A stretch of 64,000 bases of DNA from Lachnospiraceae bacterium (GCA_017624495.1 JAGAMY010000047.1:1-64000); one strand, 5' to 3'. Positions 44,238 through 54,058 are shown, counted from the first letter of the stretch. A program made the numbers and translations. The notes: generated by a model from the sequence alone, not told the origin.

Positions 44238-46022
44238 TTATTTTGGTAAAACAATTTCTACCGTAGTACCTTCACCGATTTTACTCTTTACTTCCATCCT
44301 GCCGTTACATCTTGCCAAAATTCGCTTCTGCACATTTTCCATACCGACATGACTTCTGTTATCCTGCTGTTTTCCCAGACTATTTACATCAAATCCCACA
44401 CCATCATCTGCGATGACGATAACTACCTCATTTTCCGTTTCTCTGGTGGAAATGGTAAGTGTACCACCTTCTTTTTTCTTGCTGATACCGTAGCGTACCG
44501 CATTTTCCACGATAGGCTGAATTGTCAGTGCCGGTAAAAAAAATCCATCTTTTTCAATTTCATACTGCACCTGCAGCCGTTCCTCAAAACGAATCTTTTC
44601 CAACGCAAGATAATTTTTCACATGCTTTAGTTCCTGCTCAAAGGGAATCAGCTTCGTACTGGTAAGCGAATCCATATTTCCCCGCAAAAAATGTGCAAAC
44701 TGTGCCAGTGCATCATGGGCTTTTTCCGGTTCACTTAAGCATAATTCCTGTATACTGCTAATCGAATTATACAAAAAATGCGGTTGAATCTGGCTAAGCA
44801 TAATGGAAATTTTACTTTCTAAAAGCTCCTGCTCCATTTTTTGTGCTTTCTGGCTTTTTTCCGTATTTCGTTTCATCATGAAAATCATCAGCCAGTACTG
44901 TACAAATACAAAAACTGCCAGACCAATTCCAAATAAGTATACACCTTTTACCTCACTGATACTATATTGTATAGTCCCTGCAAAACCGCATAAAAGCAGT
45001 ACTATCCCTGAACCTAAAACAAGTTTTGGAATAATGTCTTTCGTATGAAATATTTCATAAAGAATACAGATAAATATTCCAACCATCACCACCGGCATCA
45101 TGTTTCGGAAGGATTGCTGCATAATTTCTCCATCTATTCTGCCTAAAATCAGCAGTACCAGATAGCCTGTCCCTACAATAGCTAACAGAGTTTCCAATAT
45201 ATCTGCTGCTTTTTTTGCACCACTATGCATAAACCATTTTGTATAGCGGAGTGCAAATGTCGGAATACTCACAAAAACAATGGCATCTAAAATCTCCCAT
45301 CCCACACCATAAGGCGCAAGCAGAGAAATATAATTATAATCGATTAAAAGCCATAAACTTGCCGACAAAAACAGCATACCACAATTTAATATCGGCTCCG
45401 TATCCTTGACTTTTACCATTTGCAGATTTACTGCCACACAGAGCATCTCAAGACCAACAAGCAGAATAACCAAACCTGCCAGAAAACCCGACAGCTTTTC
45501 ATTGAGCATATGTTTAAAAAGCTGCATCTTATCCCCTGAATACAACTGTTCCATACAAAGCTGATAGATTTTAGAGGAATTTTGCGGATACGGATTGTAA
45601 AATTCCATAACAATTTCATCCGTTTCGTGTATTCCTCTTGTATAAAAGTTTCCCCATATATTTCCCGCTGAACGTGAATAAGGAAATGTCTGTTTAGGTG
45701 CTCCATAGGCATAAATCTTTTGTCCATTTCGATAAATGGTTACCTGAATCCGGCGCAGAAAGATGAAAATCTGTTCATTTGCCTGAATATTTTCCGTAAA
45801 GTGTCCTTTTATCCGTACACGTTCTGCTGCACCAATTTCATCATATGCTGTATCTCCTAAAGGAAGTTCCTCTCCACTTTCCATATCCATAATGGTGCCG
45901 CGAAACTGCAGTCTGTGCAGTTTACTCTTATTCAATTCCGAATATTTCGCATCCTGCACAAACGCAAGCAGCACCAATGCCATTGCAAGCACAATGGTAA
46001 TGGCATACATCCACTTTTTCAT
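44238..46022 (-). CDS. Sensor histidine kinase (LytS/YesM type, 7TM)
   Basis: 594 residues. N-terminal membrane anchor, an extracellular beta-rich domain (about 30-170), then about seven membrane segments (175-385) as in 7TMR-DISM proteins. The His_kinase domain has QIQPHFLYNSISS (His415) and the ATPase part has IVENAVRYGISKK, DDGVGFD and GMENVQKRI. It starts directly after the stop of the GH112 gene with no gap, so it belongs to that operon. The likely partner is the SARP-like regulator at 42613-43449. The signal is unknown; the setting suggests a host glycan or its product. Confidence 0.9.
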   Translation of the reverse strand: MKKWMYAITIVLAMALVLLAFVQDAKYSELNKSKLHRLQFRGTIMDMESGEELPLGDTAYDEIGAAERVRIKGHFTENIQANEQIFIFLRRIQVTIYRNGQKIYAYGAPKQTFPYSRSAGNIWGNFYTRGIHETDEIVMEFYNPYPQNSSKIYQLCMEQLYSGDKMQLFKHMLNEKLSGFLAGLVILLVGLEMLCVAVNLQMVKVKDTEPILNCGMLFLSASLWLLIDYNYISLLAPYGVGWEILDAIVFVSIPTFALRYTKWFMHSGAKKAADILETLLAIVGTGYLVLLILGRIDGEIMQQSFRNMMPVVMVGIFICILYEIFHTKDIIPKLVLGSGIVLLLCGFAGTIQYSISEVKGVYLFGIGLAVFVFVQYWLMIFMMKRNTEKSQKAQKMEQELLESKISIMLSQIQPHFLYNSISSIQELCLSEPEKAHDALAQFAHFLRGNMDSLTSTKLIPFEQELKHVKNYLALEKIRFEERLQVQYEIEKDGFFLPALTIQPIVENAVRYGISKKKEGGTLTISTRETENEVVIVIADDGVGFDVNSLGKQQDNRSHVGMENVQKRILARCNGRMEVKSKIGEGTTVEIVLPK

Positions 46023-48182
46023 TTATTCCATCTCTTTCATCTGCGTTTCAAACGGCTGTAATGTAAACTGCATCCTGCCGTTTTCTGTCTGAATATTTGT
46101 CGTCTGTACACAATTTGAATTATTGATAACGACAAGCTGTCTGCTGCCCGGATAATATGCACATTCTGTTTCCACATTATCCGTCAGATAATTCTGGTTT
46201 AAATCCTTTCCTGCTGCAAACAAAATCAGATTTAAAAGCATACGGGTATTGGCATTATTTACTTCAAAAGCGGATAAATAAATCCCCTTTCCTTTACCAA
46301 ACGCATGTACCGATAGTGTCGGAAGTCCATTCTCTTCTGCAAGCACTCTGGCTTTTCCATCCGTGAGCATACGGTTTTCCCGACCTTTCACATATGCACC
46401 TTCCGGCAGTAAGCCCTCTATATTCTCCACTGTATACTGCCATCTGCCATGACATACTCTTGCACCGGTATCCTCATCCATACCAAGTACAGGAGCCATA
46501 CGAAAATAATTCTGATAGCCTTCTACTGCTGATGGTTCGTTGATACCAATAAATGCACCGCCATTTTCTACCCATTTATACAGCTCACTAAGTACTTTTT
46601 CATCCTTCCATGCATCACCACCGCTCCATGCCGTTCCTGCACGACCGGCGTTGATAACCACATCAATATCCTTTAATTTTCCAGCCTTTATATCTTCAAA
46701 ATTGATAAATTCCACATCCACAGGCAGACCTGCTAATGCTTCATTCACATGAATCAAATCATGCATATAGGTTTCATGGAAATGGCCGGACAAACTCCAT
46801 GAACGAATACTTCCCCAGCTATGTAATACAGCCACTTTACATGGAATCGTATATACACCGCCTGCCTTATGAAAATCCTTAATTTTACGGAATTCATCTG
46901 CCACTTCCTCAATGTAATCGCAAAAATCCGGAAAATCTTCTACCAGATGCAGGTAACCACCCAGTCCTATACGGTCTACAGGCTCTCTAAGCAGTGCTCG
47001 ACGGATTCTGTTCCAGTATACCTTCGCTTCTGCTGTCGGATCTCCACCTTCCATAAATGTTGGCGCTCCACCTAAGCCAACCGGGAAAAGGTATGGATGC
47101 AGACGCAATTCATGGGTATCTACCTTTACCCCTGCACAAAGCCTTGCTTCATATCCATTAAATACACATTTAATCAAACCATCAAATCCAAATTCCTCAA
47201 ACAGATTGCTGTATGGCTCTACGCCTACCCAGCTATCATCATAGAATACATATGCTTTTTTGCCATATTTGTGTACAAGCTCAATTAATTTCTTACCGTA
47301 ATCCACCACAAAACGGTTAGTAAATGCCATATAATCAAGCTGTTTTTTATCTGCCGGCATATGGGTCACATGCAGTTTGCCCTGATGAATAAAATCCTCA
47401 GAAGTTAATGCATAACCATATTCCTGTTCAAAAGCCTCTAACGCTTCAGGACTTACCGTAAAGTCATAAGACCCCCAGTCAGAAAAACGGTTACGATTCC
47501 GTTCATCCTCCCCCCACATCCATACAAAATTGTAAAACATGGAAGTAAAACGTACTACTGTAGTAGCCGGATGCTCTTTGCACCAATTTTCTAACCAGCT
47601 ATACAGATACTCCTGTGCTTCTTGCGTCCGTGGGTCAACCGGCATTAAATGCTCCTTATCCCATGCATTTGTCACATGGTTGTACATAGAAATTTCTTCC
47701 CAAATACGATATGCCAGAAAATTCACGGTATATTCATGATAAGGTATTGCCTTTATAATCTCTACATTTCCTGTTTCTTCATCAAAATTCCAGTCCGCTT
47801 TTTCTACTTCCTGATTTGTTGTACGGTCAAAAACCTGCCAGTATTTTATGGACGAAGAACTTCCATTTACCGTAAACTGCTCTGTAAAATACCCATCTAA
47901 CAGATGAATACATACCTTTTCTTCAACAGCCATCTTCGGTTCTGAAATCAAAAATGTCTGCTGTAATTTATCCATATGCTCTTTTGCCCATGCATTATGG
48001 TCTCTGATAATACAGATAGTAGAATAAATATCATATCCTGCTTCTATAATTTCATCAGAAAGAACTGTTCCATCACTGTCACGGATAACATCTGCTCCCC
48101 ACTTTTCTGCCATTTTCAATGTAAGTGCTTCATAACCTGATTCACCCGGAAGTGTAAAACTTCCTTTTGTCATTTTTCCCAT
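46023..48182 (-). CDS. lnpA: 1,3-beta-galactosyl-N-acetylhexosamine phosphorylase (GH112)
   Basis: 719 residues, cytoplasmic. Phosphorolysis of galacto-N-biose or lacto-N-biose to alpha-galactose 1-phosphate and an N-acetylhexosamine; these come from mucin and milk oligosaccharides. Landmarks: KGSFTLPGESGYEALTL at the start, TTVVRFTSMFYNFVWMWGED, YVFYDDSWVGVEPYS with the likely catalytic Asp, LGGAPTFMEGGDPTAEAK, INAGRAGTAWSGGDAW and INEPSAVEG. A sister activity in the same family, galactosyl-rhamnose phosphorylase, cannot be excluded by eye. AAGGAG precedes ATG 48182. The sensor kinase gene follows at once. The GH112 family call is firm; the exact sugar is less so. Confidence 0.93.
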   Translation of the reverse strand: MGKMTKGSFTLPGESGYEALTLKMAEKWGADVIRDSDGTVLSDEIIEAGYDIYSTICIIRDHNAWAKEHMDKLQQTFLISEPKMAVEEKVCIHLLDGYFTEQFTVNGSSSSIKYWQVFDRTTNQEVEKADWNFDEETGNVEIIKAIPYHEYTVNFLAYRIWEEISMYNHVTNAWDKEHLMPVDPRTQEAQEYLYSWLENWCKEHPATTVVRFTSMFYNFVWMWGEDERNRNRFSDWGSYDFTVSPEALEAFEQEYGYALTSEDFIHQGKLHVTHMPADKKQLDYMAFTNRFVVDYGKKLIELVHKYGKKAYVFYDDSWVGVEPYSNLFEEFGFDGLIKCVFNGYEARLCAGVKVDTHELRLHPYLFPVGLGGAPTFMEGGDPTAEAKVYWNRIRRALLREPVDRIGLGGYLHLVEDFPDFCDYIEEVADEFRKIKDFHKAGGVYTIPCKVAVLHSWGSIRSWSLSGHFHETYMHDLIHVNEALAGLPVDVEFINFEDIKAGKLKDIDVVINAGRAGTAWSGGDAWKDEKVLSELYKWVENGGAFIGINEPSAVEGYQNYFRMAPVLGMDEDTGARVCHGRWQYTVENIEGLLPEGAYVKGRENRMLTDGKARVLAEENGLPTLSVHAFGKGKGIYLSAFEVNNANTRMLLNLILFAAGKDLNQNYLTDNVETECAYYPGSRQLVVINNSNCVQTTNIQTENGRMQFTLQPFETQMKEME

Positions 48183-48215
48183 AATCGTTATTCTCCTTTA
48201 TAAACATACTTAAAA

Positions 48216-48243
48216 GGGGCTTTCCCATTACCGGGAAAACCCC
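48216..48243 (-). terminator. Terminator after the PocR-type gene
   Basis: GGGGCTTTCCC (48216-48226) pairs with GGGAAAACCCC (48233-48243) around a six-base loop; the minus strand continues CTTTTAAG. It ends 23 bases after the stop at 48266, before the GH112 gene. Confidence 0.8.
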
Positions 48244-48265
48244 AAATCTTTACCATATGTATACT

Positions 48266-49051
48266 CTATTTTTTATCAAATGCATCTGCTAAATGTGTGA
48301 TACTGTCTGTAATCTTCGCTGCATTTGCTTCGATATCATTGTAGATAACTGCTGACTGTGCTGCCAAATCCTGCATATTCTTCGCAACTACTGCAAAACC
48401 AACACCCGCTTCACCACTTCTGGCTGCTTCGATACTTGCATTTAATGCCAAGATACGCTGCTTGGTCGCAATCGCCTTTAAATTACCCGTGCTTTCACTG
48501 ATGGTAGCTGTCAGACTCTGTGCTTCACCAATTTCCTCCTTCACAGTATCTAAGCGCCCTGCATTACTATTCTTAAAGTATTCAAGATTTACCAACTGAT
48601 TTACTATCGTACCTAACAGCTCTGCTGATGCACGAATCTTCTTCTCTGTGCTGACAGGTACTTTTCTTAACGCTGCAATATACGCATCCGGGTCAATCCC
48701 TAGCTCTATTGCAATTTTACGGAATGACTCTTCATCCGGTGCCTGTGGCAATACCTGTCCACCAATAATCGCACCTACTTTTTCATCCCCAACCTTGATA
48801 TCCACAGAAAAATCCATCAATCCGGCATGACAGAAATACGTACCTGTACATTCATTGTCACATTTTACACAACGACGGTTGCCTTCCTCTGAACCACGGG
48901 TGTACTTCATACAAAAATCTGTAAAATTGCTGCCTTCTGTCAAATATTCCCCATGTATACCTACAGCAATTGCTGCTAAACCTGTTGCATCTGAAAACTT
49001 ATCCTGAATCCTCTGCAGTTTGCTCAAATCCATAAAATCCTTCAGTTCCAT
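48266..49051 (-). CDS. Soluble PocR-domain protein with methyl-accepting chemotaxis signalling segment
   Basis: 261 residues, no membrane segment. The N-terminal PocR ligand-binding domain (about 8-150) shows the Cys cluster RRCVKCDNECTGTYFCHAG and VGAIIGGQVLP. The C-terminal part is a truncated chemoreceptor helix (about 170-261) with ILALNASIEAARSGEAGVGF, the conserved tip-proximal sequence. It lacks the full four-helix bundle. PocR domains bind small molecules such as hydrocarbon derivatives, or sense redox through Cys (family inference). It stands alone between two terminators. Confidence 0.88.
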   Translation of the reverse strand: MELKDFMDLSKLQRIQDKFSDATGLAAIAVGIHGEYLTEGSNFTDFCMKYTRGSEEGNRRCVKCDNECTGTYFCHAGLMDFSVDIKVGDEKVGAIIGGQVLPQAPDEESFRKIAIELGIDPDAYIAALRKVPVSTEKKIRASAELLGTIVNQLVNLEYFKNSNAGRLDTVKEEIGEAQSLTATISESTGNLKAIATKQRILALNASIEAARSGEAGVGFAVVAKNMQDLAAQSAVIYNDIEANAAKITDSITHLADAFDKK

Positions 49052-49126
49052 ACTTCCTCCGTTCCATTACCCATCCGTAATATTTTGATATAAAAAAATC
49101 ATATCATACTGCTTGTGCTTTTTCAA

Positions 49127-49627
49127 CTACTGTTCAATTTTTTGTGTAATAAACTCCTCCATCTCACTTTTGGGAATTCCAAGTGCAATGGATAATTCGC
49201 CATAAAAATTTTCTTCTGCTAAATGCAGATATTTTGCATCACTGCTGGTAACCTTTTTACCCTCTGCTAAACGGGACATTTTCCGCATATACAAAGTTTT
49301 GATAATGCGTACCCATTCTTCACAATTGCAGCTGCGGATAGCTTCTTTATACATCTGTTCACGATTCTTTTCATCCGCCACCCATAACACTTCGATATCC
49401 TTCATCCTAGAAATTAATTCCTCTGCCTCTTCTTTTGTCAACACACTACGCATAATGATTTTCTGATTATCCACGGGTGTAAACAGTCGGCAGCCTTTAT
49501 CATACACCGGGTCTAACACATAATATAAACGGTCTTCTTTTGTCCCCGGTGCTGCCATTTTTTTAATTTCTTCTATTTTGCATACACCGGTATTTCCATA
49601 AATAATATATTGTCCTACTTCAAACAT
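49127..49627 (-). CDS. CarD/CdnL-family RNA polymerase-binding regulator
   Basis: 166 residues. N-terminal Tudor-like domain MFEVGQYIIYGNTGVCKIEEI with VLDPVYDKGCRLFTPVDN is the RNA polymerase beta-interacting module of CarD, CdnL and TRCF. The helical C-terminal part (SRMKDIEVLWVADEKNRE onward) resembles the DNA-binding half. It may tune initiation or ribosomal promoters, as known for CdnL. GAGG precedes ATG 49627. A terminator separates it from the hybrid kinase gene. Confidence 0.88.
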   Translation of the reverse strand: MFEVGQYIIYGNTGVCKIEEIKKMAAPGTKEDRLYYVLDPVYDKGCRLFTPVDNQKIIMRSVLTKEEAEELISRMKDIEVLWVADEKNREQMYKEAIRSCNCEEWVRIIKTLYMRKMSRLAEGKKVTSSDAKYLHLAEENFYGELSIALGIPKSEMEEFITQKIEQ

Positions 49628-49681
49628 GATTTACCTCTACTTTCACAGTGTCCGACTACAATTCCACATGCATGAACAAAA

Positions 49682-49713
49682 AATCCGCTGCACTCAGCCG
49701 AGCGTAACGGATT
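49682..49713 (-). terminator. Terminator after the hybrid kinase gene
   Basis: AATCCG (49682-49687) pairs with CGGATT (49708-49713), with an inner CTC/GAG stem. On the minus strand TTTTTT follows. It lies in the gap between the hybrid kinase and CarD-like genes. Confidence 0.8.
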
Positions 49714-49832
49714 GTTTGTTATTTTTCTTAATTTTATCATGTTTTTTTGTTATTTGTCAGTGTTTTTTCTGTTTTTAAACCATTTTCGTGAATATATCAA
49801 AACATCTATCCCTACTTTTTTGTGCACTTTGC

Positions 49833-52691
49833 CTATGGTTTCTGAAAAATTGCCTGATACAGTGTTTGATACAAAAGCTTGGTATCAATGGGCTTTGCAA
49901 TATGTCCATTCATGCCGGCATTTAAAGACAGACTGACATCTTCTTCATAGGCATTAGCTGACATGGCATAAATCGGAATCTGTTTTGCCTGCACATGGGA
50001 AGAAGCCCGGATAGCCTTTGTTGCCTCGTAGCCATCCATTTCCGGCATTTGTATATCCATAAGAACTGCTGCATATTTTTCCGGCTCTGCCTGCATAAAC
50101 ATCTCTACAGCTTCTTTTCCATTCCATGCATGCTCCGTCTGAATATTTACCATTGCCAGCAGCTCTTTTGCTATATCTGCATTGATTTTCGTATCTTCTG
50201 CAAGTAAAATCCTCATGCCATGAAAATCATACGTTATTTCTTCCTCTTCCGTCACTTCATCCGCAGATATTTCCTTTACTGCATAACCCAAATCCAGTTC
50301 AAAAGGAATGGAAAATTTAAAAGTCGTACCTTCGCCTTTTTTCGATTTACAGGAAATTGTTCCCCGCATAAGCTCTACAAGATTTTTGGTAATGGATAAC
50401 CCTAAACCACTGCCGCCATGTTTTCGTGCTGTGCTGGCATCCTCCTGTTCAAAGGGCTTAAATATACGCTCAAGCATCTCTTCGCTCATACCTTCCCCTG
50501 TATCCGTTACAGAGAAATTAAAATAGGATTTTTCCTGTCTTGCAGGTACTTCTTTTATCCGCAGGATAATTTTCCCTCCGGAAGGTGTAAATTTACAGGC
50601 ATTCGATACTAAATTCAATACTATCTGACGCAAACGGTATTCATCACCAAAAATCCTGTTATTTTTCACTTCTGTCATATCCAGAACAAAATCCACCTTT
50701 TTTTGACGACAGGTCTCTGCATACACCACATGCACAGACTCTAAAACATCACTTAAGGCAAAGGATTCTTTTGCTAATTTCAGTTTATTACTTTCAATGG
50801 CTGACATATCTAAAATATCGTTAATAATCGTTAAGAGCATTTTTGAAGAAGTCTGGATTTTTTTCAGATATTCCTCCATTTTCGGTGGGTTGTCCACATA
50901 ATTTCCTGCCAATTCCAGCAATCCCATAACTGCATTCAGCGGTGTGCGTATCTCATGACTCATGGTGGCTAAAAAACAGCTTTTTGCATAGTTAGCATTA
51001 TCAGCCTGTACAACGGCATCCGCCAGCTGACGGTTTTTTATTTCTAACCGCAGGTAATTTCTTCTGCGCACAGCAAAAAGCACTGTTATTAATATCAGCA
51101 CAAGTGAACCTAATAATACAACTATCAGTGTTGCATAACGAAACTTATACACTATGTCCTTTAGGGTCAGTTCATAGCCATTTGTTACCGTATGATCCAC
51201 TATAATCTGTGCGCTCTCCCTTGTGCCAATGGTCTCAATACATTTGTCAATAATGTGCATGATTATGCGGTTTTCTTCTGTATCCGCAAATGCAATTCCT
51301 GCTCTCTCCTGCATAAAAAATGCCGGAAGTACGACAAGCTCTTCATGCTGTGGCTTAGACAAAAGCGGTGTAATAGCATTCACATTCTGCGCCAAAAGGT
51401 CAGCCTTTCCATCTAATACCATATGTATACATTCATCCGTAGAATCAGCGCCAACCAGTTCAAACTCCGGATGACTTTTTATAATATAGTTTTCCAGTGC
51501 CGCATAACTTTGCGGAATAGCCACCCGATAGCTGATTTTCGGGTCATCTAATGCGTATTCCCTGCCTTTTTTCCCTGCTAATACCACTTCATCTGTATAA
51601 AAACAGTCGGATACCAACGTATCTTCATTATGAAAATCCGGATTCTCCGTCATGACTCCTGCAACCATCTGCTCCGGGTGTGCTTTCATATAGTCTATTG
51701 GTTTCATCCCCACATCCATCATGACATAACGAAAGTCCAGTCCACTTTTTTCCTCGATTTTTTTAACGATATCCACAGTAATTCCTGCAATTTCACCGTT
51801 TTCATCCACATAGGACATAGGCTTTAAATCCGGTATAAAGGCAACTGTCACCTGACCGCAGTCTTTTATAAGCTCTACCTCTTCCCGTGTCAGGGCAGGG
51901 TCTGTAACTGCCACACCTTCTCCATAATATTTTTGAAACAGCTCTGCTTCAAAATAAGGCTCACTAACTTTTATTTCTCCTAATGCTCTGTCCACCTCAT
52001 TTACCAGTTCTATGTTTTCTTTTCCACTCATAAAATAAAATGGTTCAGAGCCAAACCGACATACCACCTTATAATCGGATTTTAGTGCCAGACTGCCCAG
52101 CACTACCCCGTCAGCTTCCTGCTTTTCCAAGGCTTCAAAACAGGCATTTTGCGTAGGGTATGACAACAATGTACAGGAAAATCCCATTTCCTTTGCATAC
52201 GCTAAAAAACTCTCATTCTGAAAGCTGTCCTGTAACACCGCAATTTTCATCCCATCAAAGGCTGCAAAATCATTGTAATAGTAGTCTTCATTTTCACAGT
52301 CCACATAGAGCACCCCGGATTCTGCACCTATGGAGTATTTGGAAAAAAGATAATTTTCTTCTCTTTCCGGTGTTTTCTGGGCATGACAGATAAAATCAAT
52401 ATTACCCTCTGCAAGATTTTTCATATGATTTTCCCAACTGTCATATATATACGCATATTCCCAGCCTGTATATTTTGAAATCTCCTCTAAAAACTCCACA
52501 CCGTATCCGGTCATTCTGCCATTTGCATCTTCCACAAAGAAACCATCATAATCAATATAACCGATTCTTATGGGTCTGTGTGTCTGCTGCGCTGCTCCTA
52601 TTGATATAACATCCCATAGTAATAAGTTTCCCACCATGCATAAAAACAGCAGTAACAGCAGCGCAAAAAAATTTTTTACTCTTCTCTTCAT
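49833..52691 (-). CDS. Hybrid sensor histidine kinase with two solute-binding domains
   Basis: 952 residues. A signal anchor (LLLLFLCMVGNLLLW) is followed by two tandem SBP_bac_3-like domains outside the cell (about 40-255 with IRIGYIDYDGFFVEDANGRM, and about 265-500 with VTVAFIPDLKPMSYVDENGE). Then come a membrane segment (TLIVVLLGSLVLILITVLF), HisKA (ATMSHEIRTPLNAVMGLL), HATPase (NLVSNACKF, DTGEGM, GGSGLGLSI) and a C-terminal receiver (VLMDIQMPEMDGYEA). The ligand is probably an amino acid or similar small molecule. A gene for the further phosphorelay step is not nearby. It follows mscL with a short gap. Confidence 0.93.
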   Translation of the reverse strand: MKRRVKNFFALLLLLFLCMVGNLLLWDVISIGAAQQTHRPIRIGYIDYDGFFVEDANGRMTGYGVEFLEEISKYTGWEYAYIYDSWENHMKNLAEGNIDFICHAQKTPEREENYLFSKYSIGAESGVLYVDCENEDYYYNDFAAFDGMKIAVLQDSFQNESFLAYAKEMGFSCTLLSYPTQNACFEALEKQEADGVVLGSLALKSDYKVVCRFGSEPFYFMSGKENIELVNEVDRALGEIKVSEPYFEAELFQKYYGEGVAVTDPALTREEVELIKDCGQVTVAFIPDLKPMSYVDENGEIAGITVDIVKKIEEKSGLDFRYVMMDVGMKPIDYMKAHPEQMVAGVMTENPDFHNEDTLVSDCFYTDEVVLAGKKGREYALDDPKISYRVAIPQSYAALENYIIKSHPEFELVGADSTDECIHMVLDGKADLLAQNVNAITPLLSKPQHEELVVLPAFFMQERAGIAFADTEENRIIMHIIDKCIETIGTRESAQIIVDHTVTNGYELTLKDIVYKFRYATLIVVLLGSLVLILITVLFAVRRRNYLRLEIKNRQLADAVVQADNANYAKSCFLATMSHEIRTPLNAVMGLLELAGNYVDNPPKMEEYLKKIQTSSKMLLTIINDILDMSAIESNKLKLAKESFALSDVLESVHVVYAETCRQKKVDFVLDMTEVKNNRIFGDEYRLRQIVLNLVSNACKFTPSGGKIILRIKEVPARQEKSYFNFSVTDTGEGMSEEMLERIFKPFEQEDASTARKHGGSGLGLSITKNLVELMRGTISCKSKKGEGTTFKFSIPFELDLGYAVKEISADEVTEEEEITYDFHGMRILLAEDTKINADIAKELLAMVNIQTEHAWNGKEAVEMFMQAEPEKYAAVLMDIQMPEMDGYEATKAIRASSHVQAKQIPIYAMSANAYEEDVSLSLNAGMNGHIAKPIDTKLLYQTLYQAIFQKP

Positions 52692-52712
52692 TCCCCCAAC
52701 ACCACTTTTCTT

Positions 52713-53153
52713 TTATTCTTCTACTTCTAAAATGGATGTGCAATGTCCACAGCGGGTTGCTGCGATTGGTATTTCACTTACACAGTAGGGACATTTCTTT
52801 GTGGTCGGTGCTGCCGGTTTTTCCTCTTTTTTGGATAAGCGTTCATTCAATACATTGATGCCTTTTACCAGAAAAAAAATCACAAAGGCTGTAATTAAGA
52901 AATTGATAATGGCTGTCAGAAAATTACCGTAAGCTAACACCGGAGCTTCTGCACTTTTTCCTAAAGTGACCTTTAAGTGGGAAAAATCCATACCGCCGAA
53001 TATTCCTAAAACCGGTGTTAATATGTCCTGATTTAAGGATGTGACGATGGATGTAAATGCTCCGCCCACAATTACACCGACTGCCATATCCATGACATTG
53101 CCACGCATAATAAATTTTTTGAATTCGTCAATAAAACCTGATTTTTTGCTCAT
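52713..53153 (-). CDS. mscL: Large-conductance mechanosensitive channel with zinc ribbon
   Basis: 146 residues. The MscL core is complete: FKKFIMRGNVMDMAVGVIVGGAFTSIV (pore helix) and the second membrane helix FLTAIINFLITAFVIFFLV. Then instead of only the usual short helix there is a linker and a zinc ribbon, CPYCVSEIPIAATRCGHC, near the end. Released during osmotic downshock. It overlaps the stop of the broken Rpn gene by ATGA. Confidence 0.95.
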   Translation of the reverse strand: MSKKSGFIDEFKKFIMRGNVMDMAVGVIVGGAFTSIVTSLNQDILTPVLGIFGGMDFSHLKVTLGKSAEAPVLAYGNFLTAIINFLITAFVIFFLVKGINVLNERLSKKEEKPAAPTTKKCPYCVSEIPIAATRCGHCTSILEVEE

Positions 53154-54058
53154 ATCTTTTGTTCCTTTCTGTGTGTTTTAACATTTGTACTTATCTGTTC
53201 TTCTTTTACAATTGGCAACACTGACATTTTGGTCTGCATTTCCTTTATTTGCTTTTCCATCGATGCGATTATGGCATCTTTCTCTTCTATCACAGTTTCC
53301 ATCTTGGCAATAGCCTTCTGATAAGAACGCAAATCCGCATAGTAATCTTCCCTATCCCGACACCGCTTTATCACTTCCTCCTGAGCACTCATGCGAAAAA
53401 CAGTTTGTGCAGTTTCTTTTAAATATTCATTTTTTTCTGCTAACATCTTTATTTCCTCCCATGTTTGCGATTTAAATAATGCTGCCCAATAATCTATCTG
53501 GTACTCTTTGTCCTCCTGTGTCGCCATTTCTATCTGTGTTAAGTCTATCACACAAAGTTCTAAATTGTCACTATATATCCGGTGATTTTTAGTATTCATA
53601 AATTTGTATCTTGCATAAAACTGCGGACAATCTTCAAATAGTGTATAATTCAAAAATCCAATATGTATTACCGGTTTGATAGTATCGTATTCTTCACCGT
53701 GATTTACCTGGTCAAAAGAACGACATAGATAACTTAAAGAGCGATTTTCCTAATTTAACTGATTTGCTATCTGCATCTCTAAATTCATCCGTGTTTCATT
53801 ATTGACAATTAAATTAATATCCAAACGAAACTCTTTATTTTCTATAGATTCCCCCAACAAAATCGGATTTGTAATTTCTGCTTCTAACGGCATCTCCTTG
53901 GGTAAATGTAATAATGCACGAATCAACCCACATAATACTTTATTATTTGACTGTAAAACTGCACGAAACATATAGTCGTTGAGCATGTTATAAGGAATTT
54001 CTCCAGTTGCTTCTTCTAATGAAGAAAATGTTATGACATCTATTATACTTTTTCCCAT
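53150..54058 (-). pseudogene. Rpn-family recombination-promoting nuclease gene with in-frame amber codon
   Basis: Reading from ATG 54058: NDYMFRAVLQSNNKVLCGLI, then the nuclease core FRLDINLIVNNETRMNLEMQ with D and ExQ catalytic residues, then NQLN followed by TAG at 53750-53752. In the same frame, with no shift, come ENRSLSYLCRSFD, KPVIHIGF, NYTLF and the tail KRCRDREDYYADLRSYQKAIA to 53150. Family members usually read NWPERSLYYLCRTFD here, so the TAG is probably a TGG (Trp) mutation. A short protein from TTG 53653 is possible but would lack the catalytic part. Confidence 0.88.
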
